DNA of 57,797 bases from NCBI GenBank assembly GCA_020029595.1, contig JAIBJN010000003.1, positions 1 to 57,797 of the forward strand. The letters are read 5' to 3'. Shown here piece by piece: positions 44,901 through 51,217 of this stretch. Numbering within the stretch: position 1 is the stretch's first letter; the number at the start of each line of letters is the position of its first letter. Origin of the DNA: Actinomycetota bacterium (GTDB lineage Bacteria; Actinomycetota; Thermoleophilia; Gaiellales; Gaiellaceae). The notes under the pieces are model-generated. The model had not been told where the DNA came from, did not search any database, and saw only the letters and a list, made by a program, of their open reading frames with translations. Both the position numbers and the translations under genes were made by a program.

Positions 44901-45421
44901 TCGCTCGGCCGCGCCCCCAGCGCGACGACCGCCTCGCCCGTCGTGACCGCGAGGCGGACGTGGAGGTCGAGACCTGGGTCGCCGGTGTTGAGCTCGGCGA
45001 TCGCCTCGCGGATCGCGAGCGCGGCGCGGACGCCCCGCTCGGGATCGTCCTCGTGCGCCGCGGGCGCGCCGAACAGGGCGACGACGGCGTCGCCGATGAA
45101 CTTCTCCACCGTCCCTCCGAAGCGCTCCAGCTCCGAGCGGAGGCGCGCATAGTAGGGCGCGAGGACCCGGCGCACCTCCTCCGGATCGAGGCCCCCGGCG
45201 CGCTTCGTGAAGTCGACGAGGTCGGCGAAGAGCACGGTGACGACCTTGCGCTCCTCCGGCTCCTCCGGCTCCGCCAGCGCCGCTCCGCACGACGTGCAGT
45301 AGGCGAGCTCGGATGAGGCGAGCGCCCCGCACGAGGGGCACTCGATTCCGAGCACTCCACCGCACCCGCCGCAGAAGCGGGCCTTGTCCGCATTCTCGAA
45401 ACCACAGGCAGGGCAGTTCAC
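41990..45421 (-). CDS. Zinc-ribbon / class III nucleotidyl cyclase / AAA ATPase / TPR signalling protein
   Basis: A 1143-aa multidomain sensor. Residues 1-50 hold two zinc ribbons (CPACGFEN ... CGGCG and CPSCG ... CTSCG). A class III cyclase domain (about 58-235) keeps both metal aspartates (VLFADLVDFT and FIGDAVVALFG), the preceding Lys, and the transition-state Asn/Arg in DVLNTASRLQ, so it looks active. A STAND/AAA ATPase follows (LVTLVGEPGIGKSRLVYEF, Walker A; LVLVFEDLHWGDD, Walker B). The last 500 residues are TPR-like helical repeats. GTG 45421 has GGAGG 4 nt upstream. It lies behind repeat copy B and an acyl-CoA dehydrogenase gene. Confidence 0.93.
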   Translation of the reverse strand: MNCPACGFENADKARFCGGCGGVLGIECPSCGALASSELAYCTSCGAALAEPEEPEERKVVTVLFADLVDFTKRAGGLDPEEVRRVLAPYYARLRSELERFGGTVEKFIGDAVVALFGAPAAHEDDPERGVRAALAIREAIAELNTGDPGLDLHVRLAVTTGEAVVALGARPSEGEGMAAGDVLNTASRLQAAAPVDGILVDASTYAATGHAIEYREAQAVEAKGKPEPVPVWEAISPQKQPDEEARQRRRGRFVGRLEELDSLKRALARATHERSVQLVTLVGEPGIGKSRLVYEFSVVGAEDPERAAWQLGRCLPYGNGVTFWALGEMVKGRAEIFATDTGEDAGAKLHRTIGRAIADPVEADWVESHLRSLVGLSGEAERTGDRRGEAFAAWRRFLEALATPGPLVLVFEDLHWGDDGLLDFIDHLVEWAGGAPLLVLCTARPELLERRPGWSETRDNALTLRLSPLTDAETTVLVGSLLENTILPEPAESALLARAGGNPLYAAEYVRMLVDRGLVAPEGRRPPTGELPLPESIQAIIAARLDALPRVEKALLQDASVIGRAFWAGALAALGGVRRWKVEELLLELERKGFIRRDRRSSVARETQYTFWHVLFRDVAYGQIPRARRAERHRLAAAWIESLNVERAEDRAEMLAHHYLSALEFARASGQETDALAERTRVALREAGDRAASLNAFPASVRFYRAALDLSPDGDPERAQLLLRLGEARFHAEAAGGDALSEARDAFLAADERESAAEAIVLLGELLWMEGKAEAFRHFEEAAALLEDAPPSRAKAYALGSLARFLMIGDENEEAIRVGLEALEMADGLGIAELRAHALASIGLARARIGDPQGVGDLEESIAVAASSNSLESVRGYANLGNALVEAGELDRALELYEEGRRAARRFGDADRILWFDGERVYEWYWRGLWDDAVRLSGELIAHVEAGSPNAIEQDARFVRSRIHLARDDGSVALDDSVRALDLGRRAGYPEVLIPALALRARVLVATGRPDEAEALAEELLSLWPGSCPTSYWVADLAFTLHALGRSQSLREAASGAPTASRWLEAASAVASGELSRAADLYAAIGSLPDEAFARLGAAQGLVDAGSRGQAEPQLARALELFQRIGASAYLREAEALLALPG

Positions 45422-45475
45422 GGCACCTCCTGCGTCGCGACTCAGCCTATCGCGCGGACGGAGCCCAGATGCCCG

Positions 45476-45642
45476 CTAGTGCCCCTTCAGGTAATGCAAC
45501 CTCGTTCCTGGCGGGCGAGGAGCAAGCCAGGCTAGGACGCAGGGAGCCTCCATACCCGAAGGTATGGGGGCGACCGAGGACGACGCCTGGCGCCGCTCAT
45601 CGCGCGTCAGGGACCTGGGGTGTATTCCTGGATGGGCACTAG
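45476..45642 (-). repeat. Stop-codon-linked structured repeat, copy B (possible cis-acting RNA)
   Basis: Bounded on both sides by CTAG (CTAGTGCCCC at 45476, GGGCACTAG ending 45642). It shares with copy A the 14-base block GGACGCAGGGAGCC (45535-45548), identical, and GGCGACCGAGGACG (45569-45582), one change. The hairpin between them, CCATACC/GGTATGG (45550-45556/45561-45567), has different bases from copy A but full pairing, and on the minus strand its loop is C-UUCG-G. GCCAGG (45526-45531) can pair with CCTGGC at 45508-45513 or with GCCTGGC at 45585-45591. Its minus-strand 5' end is the TAG stop of the acyl-CoA dehydrogenase gene. Confidence 0.75.
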
Positions 45643-46814
45643 GCAACGCCGGCGAGCAGAGAGGCGCGGTTCTCCCGCAGCATCTCGCGCGCGATCACGA
45701 TCCGCTGGATCTCCTGCGTGCCCTCGTAGATCTGCGTGATCTTCGCGTCGCGCATCATGCGCTCGACCGGGTACTCCTTCATGTACCCGTAGCCGCCGAG
45801 GATCTGGACGGCCTCGGTCGTGACCTCCATGGCCGTGTCCCCGCAGAAGAGCTTGGTCATCGCGGAGAGCTTCGTCAGCGGCTCGACCCCCTCGTCAATC
45901 GCCATCCCGACCTTGTAGAGAAGCCCGCGCGCGGCCTCACATCTCGTCTCCATCTCGGCGAGCTTCGCGGAGATGAGCTGGTGCTCGGCGATCGGCTTCC
46001 CCATCGTCTCCCGGGTCTTCGCGTAGGAGAGCGCGTAGTCGGTCGCGCCCTGTGCGATCCCGAGCGCCTGCGCGGCGATGCCGGGCCGCGAGCGGTCGAG
46101 AACGCGCATGGCCACCCTGAAGCCGTCTCCCTCCTCGAGGAGGCGGTTCTCCACGGGCACACGGCAGTCGTTCAGGAAGATCTCGCCGGTCGTGGAGCCC
46201 TTGATCCCCATCTTCGGCTCGATGCGCCCGACCTCGAAGCCGGGGGAGTCGCTCTCGACGAGGAACGCGGAGATGCCCGCGTGGCCCGCCGTGGGGTCGG
46301 TCTTGGCGAAGACGACGTAGAGGCTGGCCACGCCCGCGTTCGTGATGAAGCGCTTCGCGCCGTTGACGACGTACTCGCCGTCCACGCGGCGCGCCTCCGA
46401 GCGCATCGCGGCCGCGTCGGAGCCCGAACCCGCCTCGGTGAGCGCGTAGGCGGGGAGCCACTCCCCGCTCGCGAGCCGCGGCAGATAGCGCTGCTTCTGC
46501 TCCTCGCTCCCGTCGTTCCTAATCGCGAGCGAGCCGAGCTCCTGCAGCGCCAGGATCAGCCCAGTCGTCGCGCAGACCTTCGAGATCTCCTCGATGGCGA
46601 CCAGGACCATGAGCGTCCCCGTCCCCGTCCCGCCGAAGCGCTCTTCGAAGGGCAGGCCGAGGATCTCGTGCTCGCGGAAGAGCTCGACCATGTCCCAGGG
46701 GAACTCGGCCGACTCGTCGATCTCGGCCGCGCGCGGTGCAATGCGCTCGCGGGCCAGCGCCCGGATGAGGTCGCGGATCTCGCGCTGCTCCTCGGAGAGC
46801 GGCTCGTACCCCAC
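45639..46814 (-). CDS. Acyl-CoA dehydrogenase (second copy)
   Basis: An FAD enzyme (391 aa) only distantly like the one at 20609. It has ALTEAGSGSDAAAMRSEA, GIKGSTTGEIFLNDCRVP, QILGGYGYMKEYPVERMMRDAKI and QIYEGTQEIQRIVIARE with the catalytic Glu. This pattern is usual for butyryl-/isobutyryl-type and other short-chain enzymes. The start is GTG 46814, 10 nt after the stop of the upstream membrane-protein gene. The TAG stop forms the first bases of repeat copy B; the chain ends at a normal length there. Confidence 0.92.
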   Translation of the reverse strand: MGYEPLSEEQREIRDLIRALARERIAPRAAEIDESAEFPWDMVELFREHEILGLPFEERFGGTGTGTLMVLVAIEEISKVCATTGLILALQELGSLAIRNDGSEEQKQRYLPRLASGEWLPAYALTEAGSGSDAAAMRSEARRVDGEYVVNGAKRFITNAGVASLYVVFAKTDPTAGHAGISAFLVESDSPGFEVGRIEPKMGIKGSTTGEIFLNDCRVPVENRLLEEGDGFRVAMRVLDRSRPGIAAQALGIAQGATDYALSYAKTRETMGKPIAEHQLISAKLAEMETRCEAARGLLYKVGMAIDEGVEPLTKLSAMTKLFCGDTAMEVTTEAVQILGGYGYMKEYPVERMMRDAKITQIYEGTQEIQRIVIAREMLRENRASLLAGVA

Positions 46815-46824
46815 GACCAAGATC

Positions 46825-47676
46825 TTAGTTGGCGTCGCTCCAGTCGAGATCCTGGACGGCGAGCGGGATGCGGACGACGAGCCCGTTGGGCCGCTCGGTT
46901 CGGAACAGGTAGACGCTCGCCCGGGTCGCGAGGGCAGTCCACCGATCGTCGGGCGACCAGGCGATCGTGTGCGGCAGCGTGACCCTCGAAGGAAGTGGGA
47001 CATCGTGCCCGTCCCGCGTGAACACCTCCACGCCCAGTGAATCGGAGCCGAGCAGGGCGTAGTAGCCGCCCCGAGCGCTGGGACGGACGATCCGCGCGCC
47101 TCGGACCCGCCACTGCGGAAGGGCGAAGTCTGCCCTGTGCCCCTCGAGGCCTACGACCACACGCTCGTGCGGCGAGTCCACGGTTTCGGCGAGCACGACG
47201 TAGCGTCTCTCGCCAAGCCAAACCGCTTGCACGGCGCGGACCCTGGCATCGTCGATCAGGCCCGGACGCCGTCGGATGGCGCGGGTCAGCTCCTCCTGCG
47301 AGAGAACGACCTGGGCGGTTCCAAAGCCGAGGCCGGACCACATGATGTCGCCGTCGAAGGCTCCAATCCCGCCCGTCGAGATGTGCGGCTCACAGCTCTC
47401 GAATGAGGGCGCCCGCACCGGCTCGAGCTCCGGCAGAGAGAGAGCGTGCAGCCGGCAGTCCTCGTCCGCGTAGGTGAGGACGCCGGCCGCTCCGGCCTCC
47501 CGCAGCTGCGAGACGGCGAGCCCCGACTGGCGCGCCAGGGCCGCCGGCGGCGGCGTCGTCGCGCGTGCCGCTCGCGGCTCGGAGCGCCTCCCGTCGCCTC
47601 GCACCGCGTCGACGGCCGCCGCCAGCCCGAGCACGACGAGGACGGCGACGACAAGCCATGTCCACCAGCGCCGCAC
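46825..47676 (-). CDS. Membrane-anchored propeller-like protein (paralogue 1)
   Basis: A protein of 283 aa: an N-terminal membrane anchor (TWLVVAVLVVLGLAAAVDAV), a Pro/Ala-rich linker, then an extracytoplasmic domain opening with GVLTYADEDCRLHALSLPELEPV. Repeated beta-strand blades such as HTIAWSPDDRWTALATRASVYLF resemble PD40/WD40-like propellers. The pair Cys-Cys (DEDC, FESC) may form a disulfide. It is a tandem paralogue of the next gene upstream; GTG 47676 is 2 nt after that gene's stop. Function unknown, probably envelope sensing or binding. Confidence 0.7.
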   Translation of the reverse strand: MRRWWTWLVVAVLVVLGLAAAVDAVRGDGRRSEPRAARATTPPPAALARQSGLAVSQLREAGAAGVLTYADEDCRLHALSLPELEPVRAPSFESCEPHISTGGIGAFDGDIMWSGLGFGTAQVVLSQEELTRAIRRRPGLIDDARVRAVQAVWLGERRYVVLAETVDSPHERVVVGLEGHRADFALPQWRVRGARIVRPSARGGYYALLGSDSLGVEVFTRDGHDVPLPSRVTLPHTIAWSPDDRWTALATRASVYLFRTERPNGLVVRIPLAVQDLDWSDAN

Positions 47677-47678
47677 GC

Positions 47679-48680
47679 CTACCGCCAGAAGAGGTCGCGG
47701 GCCACGATCGGGATGTGGACGAACTGCGGGCTGGGCTCGTCCGCGCGGAAGACGTAGATGACGTCCGCGGTCGCCTCTGCGATCCAGCGCTCGTCCGGCG
47801 ACCACGTGAGCGCGTCGCCGTGGCGGATGGCCGGTCGCGCGGTTTCTCCGTCGCGGTCGACGACCGCCAACCCGCCGGGCGAGGCGATGCGGGCAGCAAC
47901 GAAGGCGCCCGTCGGGCTCGGCCGAAGCCCGGTCAAGCCGTCGTATCCATAACCCGGCTCCGAGACGAGACGGCTGCCGGAGAAGACGCCGAGCAGCTCG
48001 ACGGTCTCCCGGCGCCGGCGGGCTTGGACGATCGCAGCCAGGCGCTTCCCGCTGAGCCAGGCGATCTCCTCGACGGTGAAGCGGTAGCCGGTCCAGCCCG
48101 CGCGGCGAACCTCGCGCGCAACGTCAGCCCGCGAGAGCACGACCCGCTCCCGAACGATTCTGGGCTCACTTGGGCCGCTCAGCTCGATGATCGCACCAGC
48201 ACGAATGAGTGAAAGCGCACCGTCGGCGCGCCACGCGGGTGCGCAGCCGCGGTAGCGGGCGAGAGGATGTCCGTCGGCCGTGAGCACATCGACCCGTCCG
48301 TTCCGACACTCGGCTGTGTAGAAGAGGCCCGGGTCGGGGTGAGCTCGCCCGAACGAGACGACATCACCGAGCGACACCGTAAACCGGCACGCGTGCTCCG
48401 TCGGCGCCGGATGGGGCTCGAGGTCCGGGAGCGTGAGGGAGTGGACGGCGCAGTCCTCGTCCGCGTAGGTGAGGACGCCCCCCTGCACGCCCGCCTCCCG
48501 GAGGTCCACGGCGGCCTCGGCGAGCCCGCTCTCCTCCGCTTCCGTCGTCGTCCGCGCCCGCGGCTGGGGCTCCGCCTCCGACCGCTCGGGCTCCTCCCCA
48601 CCCCCCAGCGCGTCCACGCCCGCGGCGACGCCCAGGGCGGCGACGGCCCCGACCAGGAGCCACGTTGCGATCCGGCGCAC
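47679..48680 (-). CDS. Membrane-anchored propeller-like protein (paralogue 2)
   Basis: A protein of 333 aa with the same plan as the downstream paralogue: anchor (ATWLLVGAVAALGVAAGV), linker, GVLTYADEDCAVHSLTLPDLEPH, an internal VVLSRADVAREVRRAG matching VVLSQEELTRAIRRRP of paralogue 1, and a last blade DALTWSPDERWIAEATADVIYVFRAD. Both end with a short acidic/aromatic tail. GTG 48680 lies 9 nt after the stop of the murein endopeptidase-like gene, so the three are one unit. Confidence 0.7.
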   Translation of the reverse strand: MRRIATWLLVGAVAALGVAAGVDALGGGEEPERSEAEPQPRARTTTEAEESGLAEAAVDLREAGVQGGVLTYADEDCAVHSLTLPDLEPHPAPTEHACRFTVSLGDVVSFGRAHPDPGLFYTAECRNGRVDVLTADGHPLARYRGCAPAWRADGALSLIRAGAIIELSGPSEPRIVRERVVLSRADVAREVRRAGWTGYRFTVEEIAWLSGKRLAAIVQARRRRETVELLGVFSGSRLVSEPGYGYDGLTGLRPSPTGAFVAARIASPGGLAVVDRDGETARPAIRHGDALTWSPDERWIAEATADVIYVFRADEPSPQFVHIPIVARDLFWR

Positions 48681-48689
48681 GGCGCTGTC

Positions 48690-49334
48690 TCAACGAGTGG
48701 TACCAGGAATCCGTATATGCAGGTGGTTGTCGTGGTTCCAGAGGGCCTGGACGACGCTGGGCGGCCCGGTGAGGCCCGTGTTCGGCCCGACGTAGACGAT
48801 CTCGGCGCCCGCCCGCACGAAGCGGTCGACGAGGTCCTGGGCAAGACGGTGGTCGATCTGGTCGACGCGCAGGGGCGGCCGCTCGCGGCGATCGGCCCGC
48901 GGGTAGTAGACGTCGACGTCGAGCCCGTTCTGGTGCGTGACATGCTTCGGGCCGAAGGGTCCGCCGAACCGCCTGCTCAGGTCGCCGATCCCGAGTCGCG
49001 GCGCCTCGGGGTGCGCGGCCGCGTACTCCCGGACGACCCGGAGCACGACCCGCAGGAGGCGGTCGGTCCCCCAGCGCCTCCACCCGCGGTTCGGCACCCG
49101 GTGGAGGACCGGATCCCAGCTGAAGAAGCGAACGCCCTCGGCGGGAAGGCGCACGCCCTGCACGAGCCGGCCGGCCGAGGGCGTCCCGAGGGCGATGGAG
49201 TCACGCCACACGATCGCCGGCGCGGACGGCTCGGGCGCCGGCGTGACCGGCGTGCCTGCGCCCGGATCCACGAACCCGGTCGCCAGGGCGGCGGCGGCGA
49301 ACGTGAGGACGAACGTAAGGGCGGCGATTCTCAC
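48690..49334 (-). CDS. Penicillin-insensitive murein endopeptidase-like protein (LAS-type)
   Basis: An exported protein (214 aa) with a signal or anchor at residues 1-20. LGIGDLSRRFGGPFGPKHVTHQNGLDVDVYYP contains the His and Asp zinc ligands in the HxxGxxxD arrangement, and WNHDNHLHIRIPG supplies the D-x-x-x-H-x-H end motif. These are the features of MepA/M74 peptidases, which cut peptidoglycan crosslinks. GTG 49334 is divergent from an M14-type carboxypeptidase 73 bp away, another likely wall peptidase. Confidence 0.82.
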   Translation of the reverse strand: MRIAALTFVLTFAAAALATGFVDPGAGTPVTPAPEPSAPAIVWRDSIALGTPSAGRLVQGVRLPAEGVRFFSWDPVLHRVPNRGWRRWGTDRLLRVVLRVVREYAAAHPEAPRLGIGDLSRRFGGPFGPKHVTHQNGLDVDVYYPRADRRERPPLRVDQIDHRLAQDLVDRFVRAGAEIVYVGPNTGLTGPPSVVQALWNHDNHLHIRIPGTTR

Positions 49335-49407
49335 CGGCGAGAGGTCTACGCCGGCCGATCGCCCCGGAGTCCCGGACCCCGAGACGACCGCGTACCGTAT
49401 CCTCGCC

Positions 49408-50106
49408 GTGGGCGCCGCCTGGTTGACCGCCGCAGTCCTCGCCGCGTTCGCCCCGGCGCCTGACGAGGAGTGGCACGCCGTCCTCGGGCTCTCGGAGCGG
49501 GGCCGGCCGATCAGCGTCCACCGCTTTGGGGACTTCGCCAGCCCGAGGAAGATCCTCGTCGTCGGCTGCATCCACGGGGACGAATGCCAGGGAGTCAAGA
49601 TCACCCGGCGCCTCGCGCGGGGCGCGGTCCCGGCGGGACTCGATCTCTGGATCGTCCACCAGCTCAACCCCGACGGGCACCGGCTGGGCGTCCGCCAGAA
49701 CGGGCGAGGCGTGGACCTGAACCGCAACTTCGGCTCGGAGTGGATCCCGATCGGCCACCGCTGGGACCCGCAGTACTCGGGGCCACGCCCGTGGTCGGAG
49801 CGCGAGACGCGGCTCGCGCGGACGCTCGTCCTCCGCGTCCGGCCCGACGTGACGATCTGGTACCACCAGCCGCAGGCTCTCGTGCGCGCCTGGGGCCAGA
49901 GCCGGAGGACCGCGCGCCGCTACGCGCGCCTCGCCGGCGAGCACTACCGCTCCATCCGCTGGCCGAACGGGACGGCGCCGAACTGGCAGAACCATACGTT
50001 CGCGGGAGCGGCGTCCTTCGTCGTCGAGCTTCCTCCCGGGCGTCTCTCCGCTACGAGCGCAGCCCGGCACGCGCGTGCCGTCCGGCTCCTCCTCGCCGGC
50101 CGATAG
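49408..50106 (+). CDS. M14-family zinc carboxypeptidase, secreted (murein peptide amidase-like)
   Basis: A protein of 232 aa. A hydrophobic start (GAAWLTAAVLAAFAPAP) suggests export. VVGCIHGDECQGVKI holds the HxxE zinc ligands; HQLNPDGHRLGVRQNGRGVDLNRNF the substrate Asn-Arg; IWYHQPQALVRAWG the third zinc His; and SFVVELPPGRLS the catalytic Glu. This short form resembles MpaA, which trims peptidoglycan tripeptides. GTG 49408 is the first start after the divergent gap; TACCGT lies 9 nt before it. Confidence 0.88.
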   Translation: MGAAWLTAAVLAAFAPAPDEEWHAVLGLSERGRPISVHRFGDFASPRKILVVGCIHGDECQGVKITRRLARGAVPAGLDLWIVHQLNPDGHRLGVRQNGRGVDLNRNFGSEWIPIGHRWDPQYSGPRPWSERETRLARTLVLRVRPDVTIWYHQPQALVRAWGQSRRTARRYARLAGEHYRSIRWPNGTAPNWQNHTFAGAASFVVELPPGRLSATSAARHARAVRLLLAGR

Positions 50107-50107
50107 C

Positions 50108-50431
50108 TCAGCCGGCGGTCGGCTGTTCCGGTATGCCGGCCGGCTCGGCGAGGAAGCGCGCGAGGCGCTCGGCCTCGTCCTCCGCGAGCGAGACCGCTGC
50201 CTCGGCGTGCGGGGTGCGTCCGTCCTCGCTCCAGACGCTGAAGCGCACGTGGCGGCGCACCTCGTCCTCCCCGAAGTAGCGTGAGACGCGGAGCGCCTTG
50301 GCAGCGTCGCCCTCGACGAGCGGGTGCGACCGGAAGAACTCCACGATCTTGACCCGCTGCGGGGCGCCGCACCACGGGCAGAAGCGAAACCGCTCCTCGA
50401 CCTCACCGCGGCAGCTCCCGCACGCGCGCAT
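50108..50431 (-). CDS. Zinc-ribbon protein, small
   Basis: A protein of 107 aa. Two CxxC pairs in the first 22 residues (CGSC ... CPWC) form a zinc ribbon; the rest has KIVEFFRSHPLVEGDAAKALRVSRYF, which reads like a winged-helix fragment, and an acidic helix. Possible DNA- or RNA-contacting regulator. ATG 50431 has TACGCT 9 nt upstream. It is convergent with the carboxypeptidase gene, with their stops 1 nt apart. Confidence 0.65.
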   Translation of the reverse strand: MRACGSCRGEVEERFRFCPWCGAPQRVKIVEFFRSHPLVEGDAAKALRVSRYFGEDEVRRHVRFSVWSEDGRTPHAEAAVSLAEDEAERLARFLAEPAGIPEQPTAG

Positions 50432-50520
50432 CGTGGCCCAAGCGTACGACTCCCAGCGGACCTCCGCAAGGCGCGCGGCCGTATCCCGAGCAACATGGAC
50501 CGGACCGTGGCGCCCGTTCG

Positions 50521-50526
50521 TATAGT
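50521..50526 (+). promoter_or_regulatory. -10 box TATAGT of the ECF sigma gene
   Basis: TATAGT, 9 nt before ATG 50536. No Shine-Dalgarno lies in between. The region upstream shows no clear autoregulatory ECF-type -35. Confidence 0.45.
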
Positions 50527-50535
50527 CGGCACGCG

Positions 50536-51084
50536 ATGGTGGGCGCGGGCCGCGACGAGCGCGCCTGGGTGCGTGGCGCCCAGGCCGGGTCGGCCTCCGA
50601 TTTTGAGGCCCTCTTCCGCGCCCACTGGCCGCGCGCCTACCGCGCCGCCTACCTCGTCGTCCACGACGCGGCTGCGGCGGAGGACGTCGCCCAGGAGGCC
50701 TTCCTCGCCGCCGTGCGGGCCCTCGACCGGTTCGACAGCCGGCGCCCCTTCGGGCCCTGGCTCCACCGGATCGTCGTCAACCGCGCGATCGACTGGGCGC
50801 GGGCGAGGGCTCTGCGCCGCGAGGTGGGCGCCGGCGATGCGATCGCCGAGGCGCCGGCCGAGGAGCGGGGAGACCCCACCGCCCCGCTCTCGGACGACGT
50901 CGTCGCCGCGCTCGCCTCGCTGTCGCCCGATCACCGCGCCGTGATCGTGCTCCGCTACGTCCTCGAGTACACGCCTGGGGAGATCTCGCGCATGCTCGAG
51001 CTCCCCCGAGGCACCGTCAACTCCCGGCTGCGGCGGGGGCTGGACGCGCTCCAGGGCGCCGTGCGAACGGAGGAGGAGCAGTGA
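50536..51084 (+). CDS. ECF-type RNA polymerase sigma factor
   Basis: A sigma-70 family protein of 182 aa with region 2 (FEALFRAHWPRAYRAAYLVVHDAAAAEDVAQEAFLAA, the -10 recognition and core-binding helices, then FGPWLHRIVVNRAIDWAR) and region 4 (LSPDHRAVIVLRYVLEYTPGEISRMLELPRGTVNSRLRRGLDAL, HTH for the -35). Region 3 is absent. The gene is followed after a hairpin-rich 133-bp spacer by a membrane-anchored propeller protein on the same strand, the position usual for an anti-sigma factor. Confidence 0.93.
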   Translation: MVGAGRDERAWVRGAQAGSASDFEALFRAHWPRAYRAAYLVVHDAAAAEDVAQEAFLAAVRALDRFDSRRPFGPWLHRIVVNRAIDWARARALRREVGAGDAIAEAPAEERGDPTAPLSDDVVAALASLSPDHRAVIVLRYVLEYTPGEISRMLELPRGTVNSRLRRGLDALQGAVRTEEEQ

Positions 51085-51109
51085 GCGTCCCTCGCCTTCG
51101 GCTCGCTCC

Positions 51110-51182
51110 CGCGGGGGAAACCCTGTTTCCCCCGCGAGCCCCCTTCTCTGATCCCGTGGGGGAACCTCCCGGTCCCCCCACG
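51110..51182 (+). repeat. Two GC-rich hairpins between sigma factor and membrane partner
   Basis: Hairpin 1: 12 bp perfect, CGCGGGGGAAAC/GTTTCCCCCGCG (51110-51136, loop CCT). Hairpin 2: CGTGGGGGAACC/GGTCCCCCCACG (51155-51182, one mismatch, loop TCCC). They resemble each other and could attenuate or process the sigma-partner message. A 46-codon frame (51081-51221) runs through both with 4-nt overlaps at each end, but its Pro-rich product looks like spacer, not protein. Confidence 0.5.
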
Positions 51183-51217
51183 CCCCCTCCACTCGCTCAA
51201 GGGCCAGAGGTTGGCCC

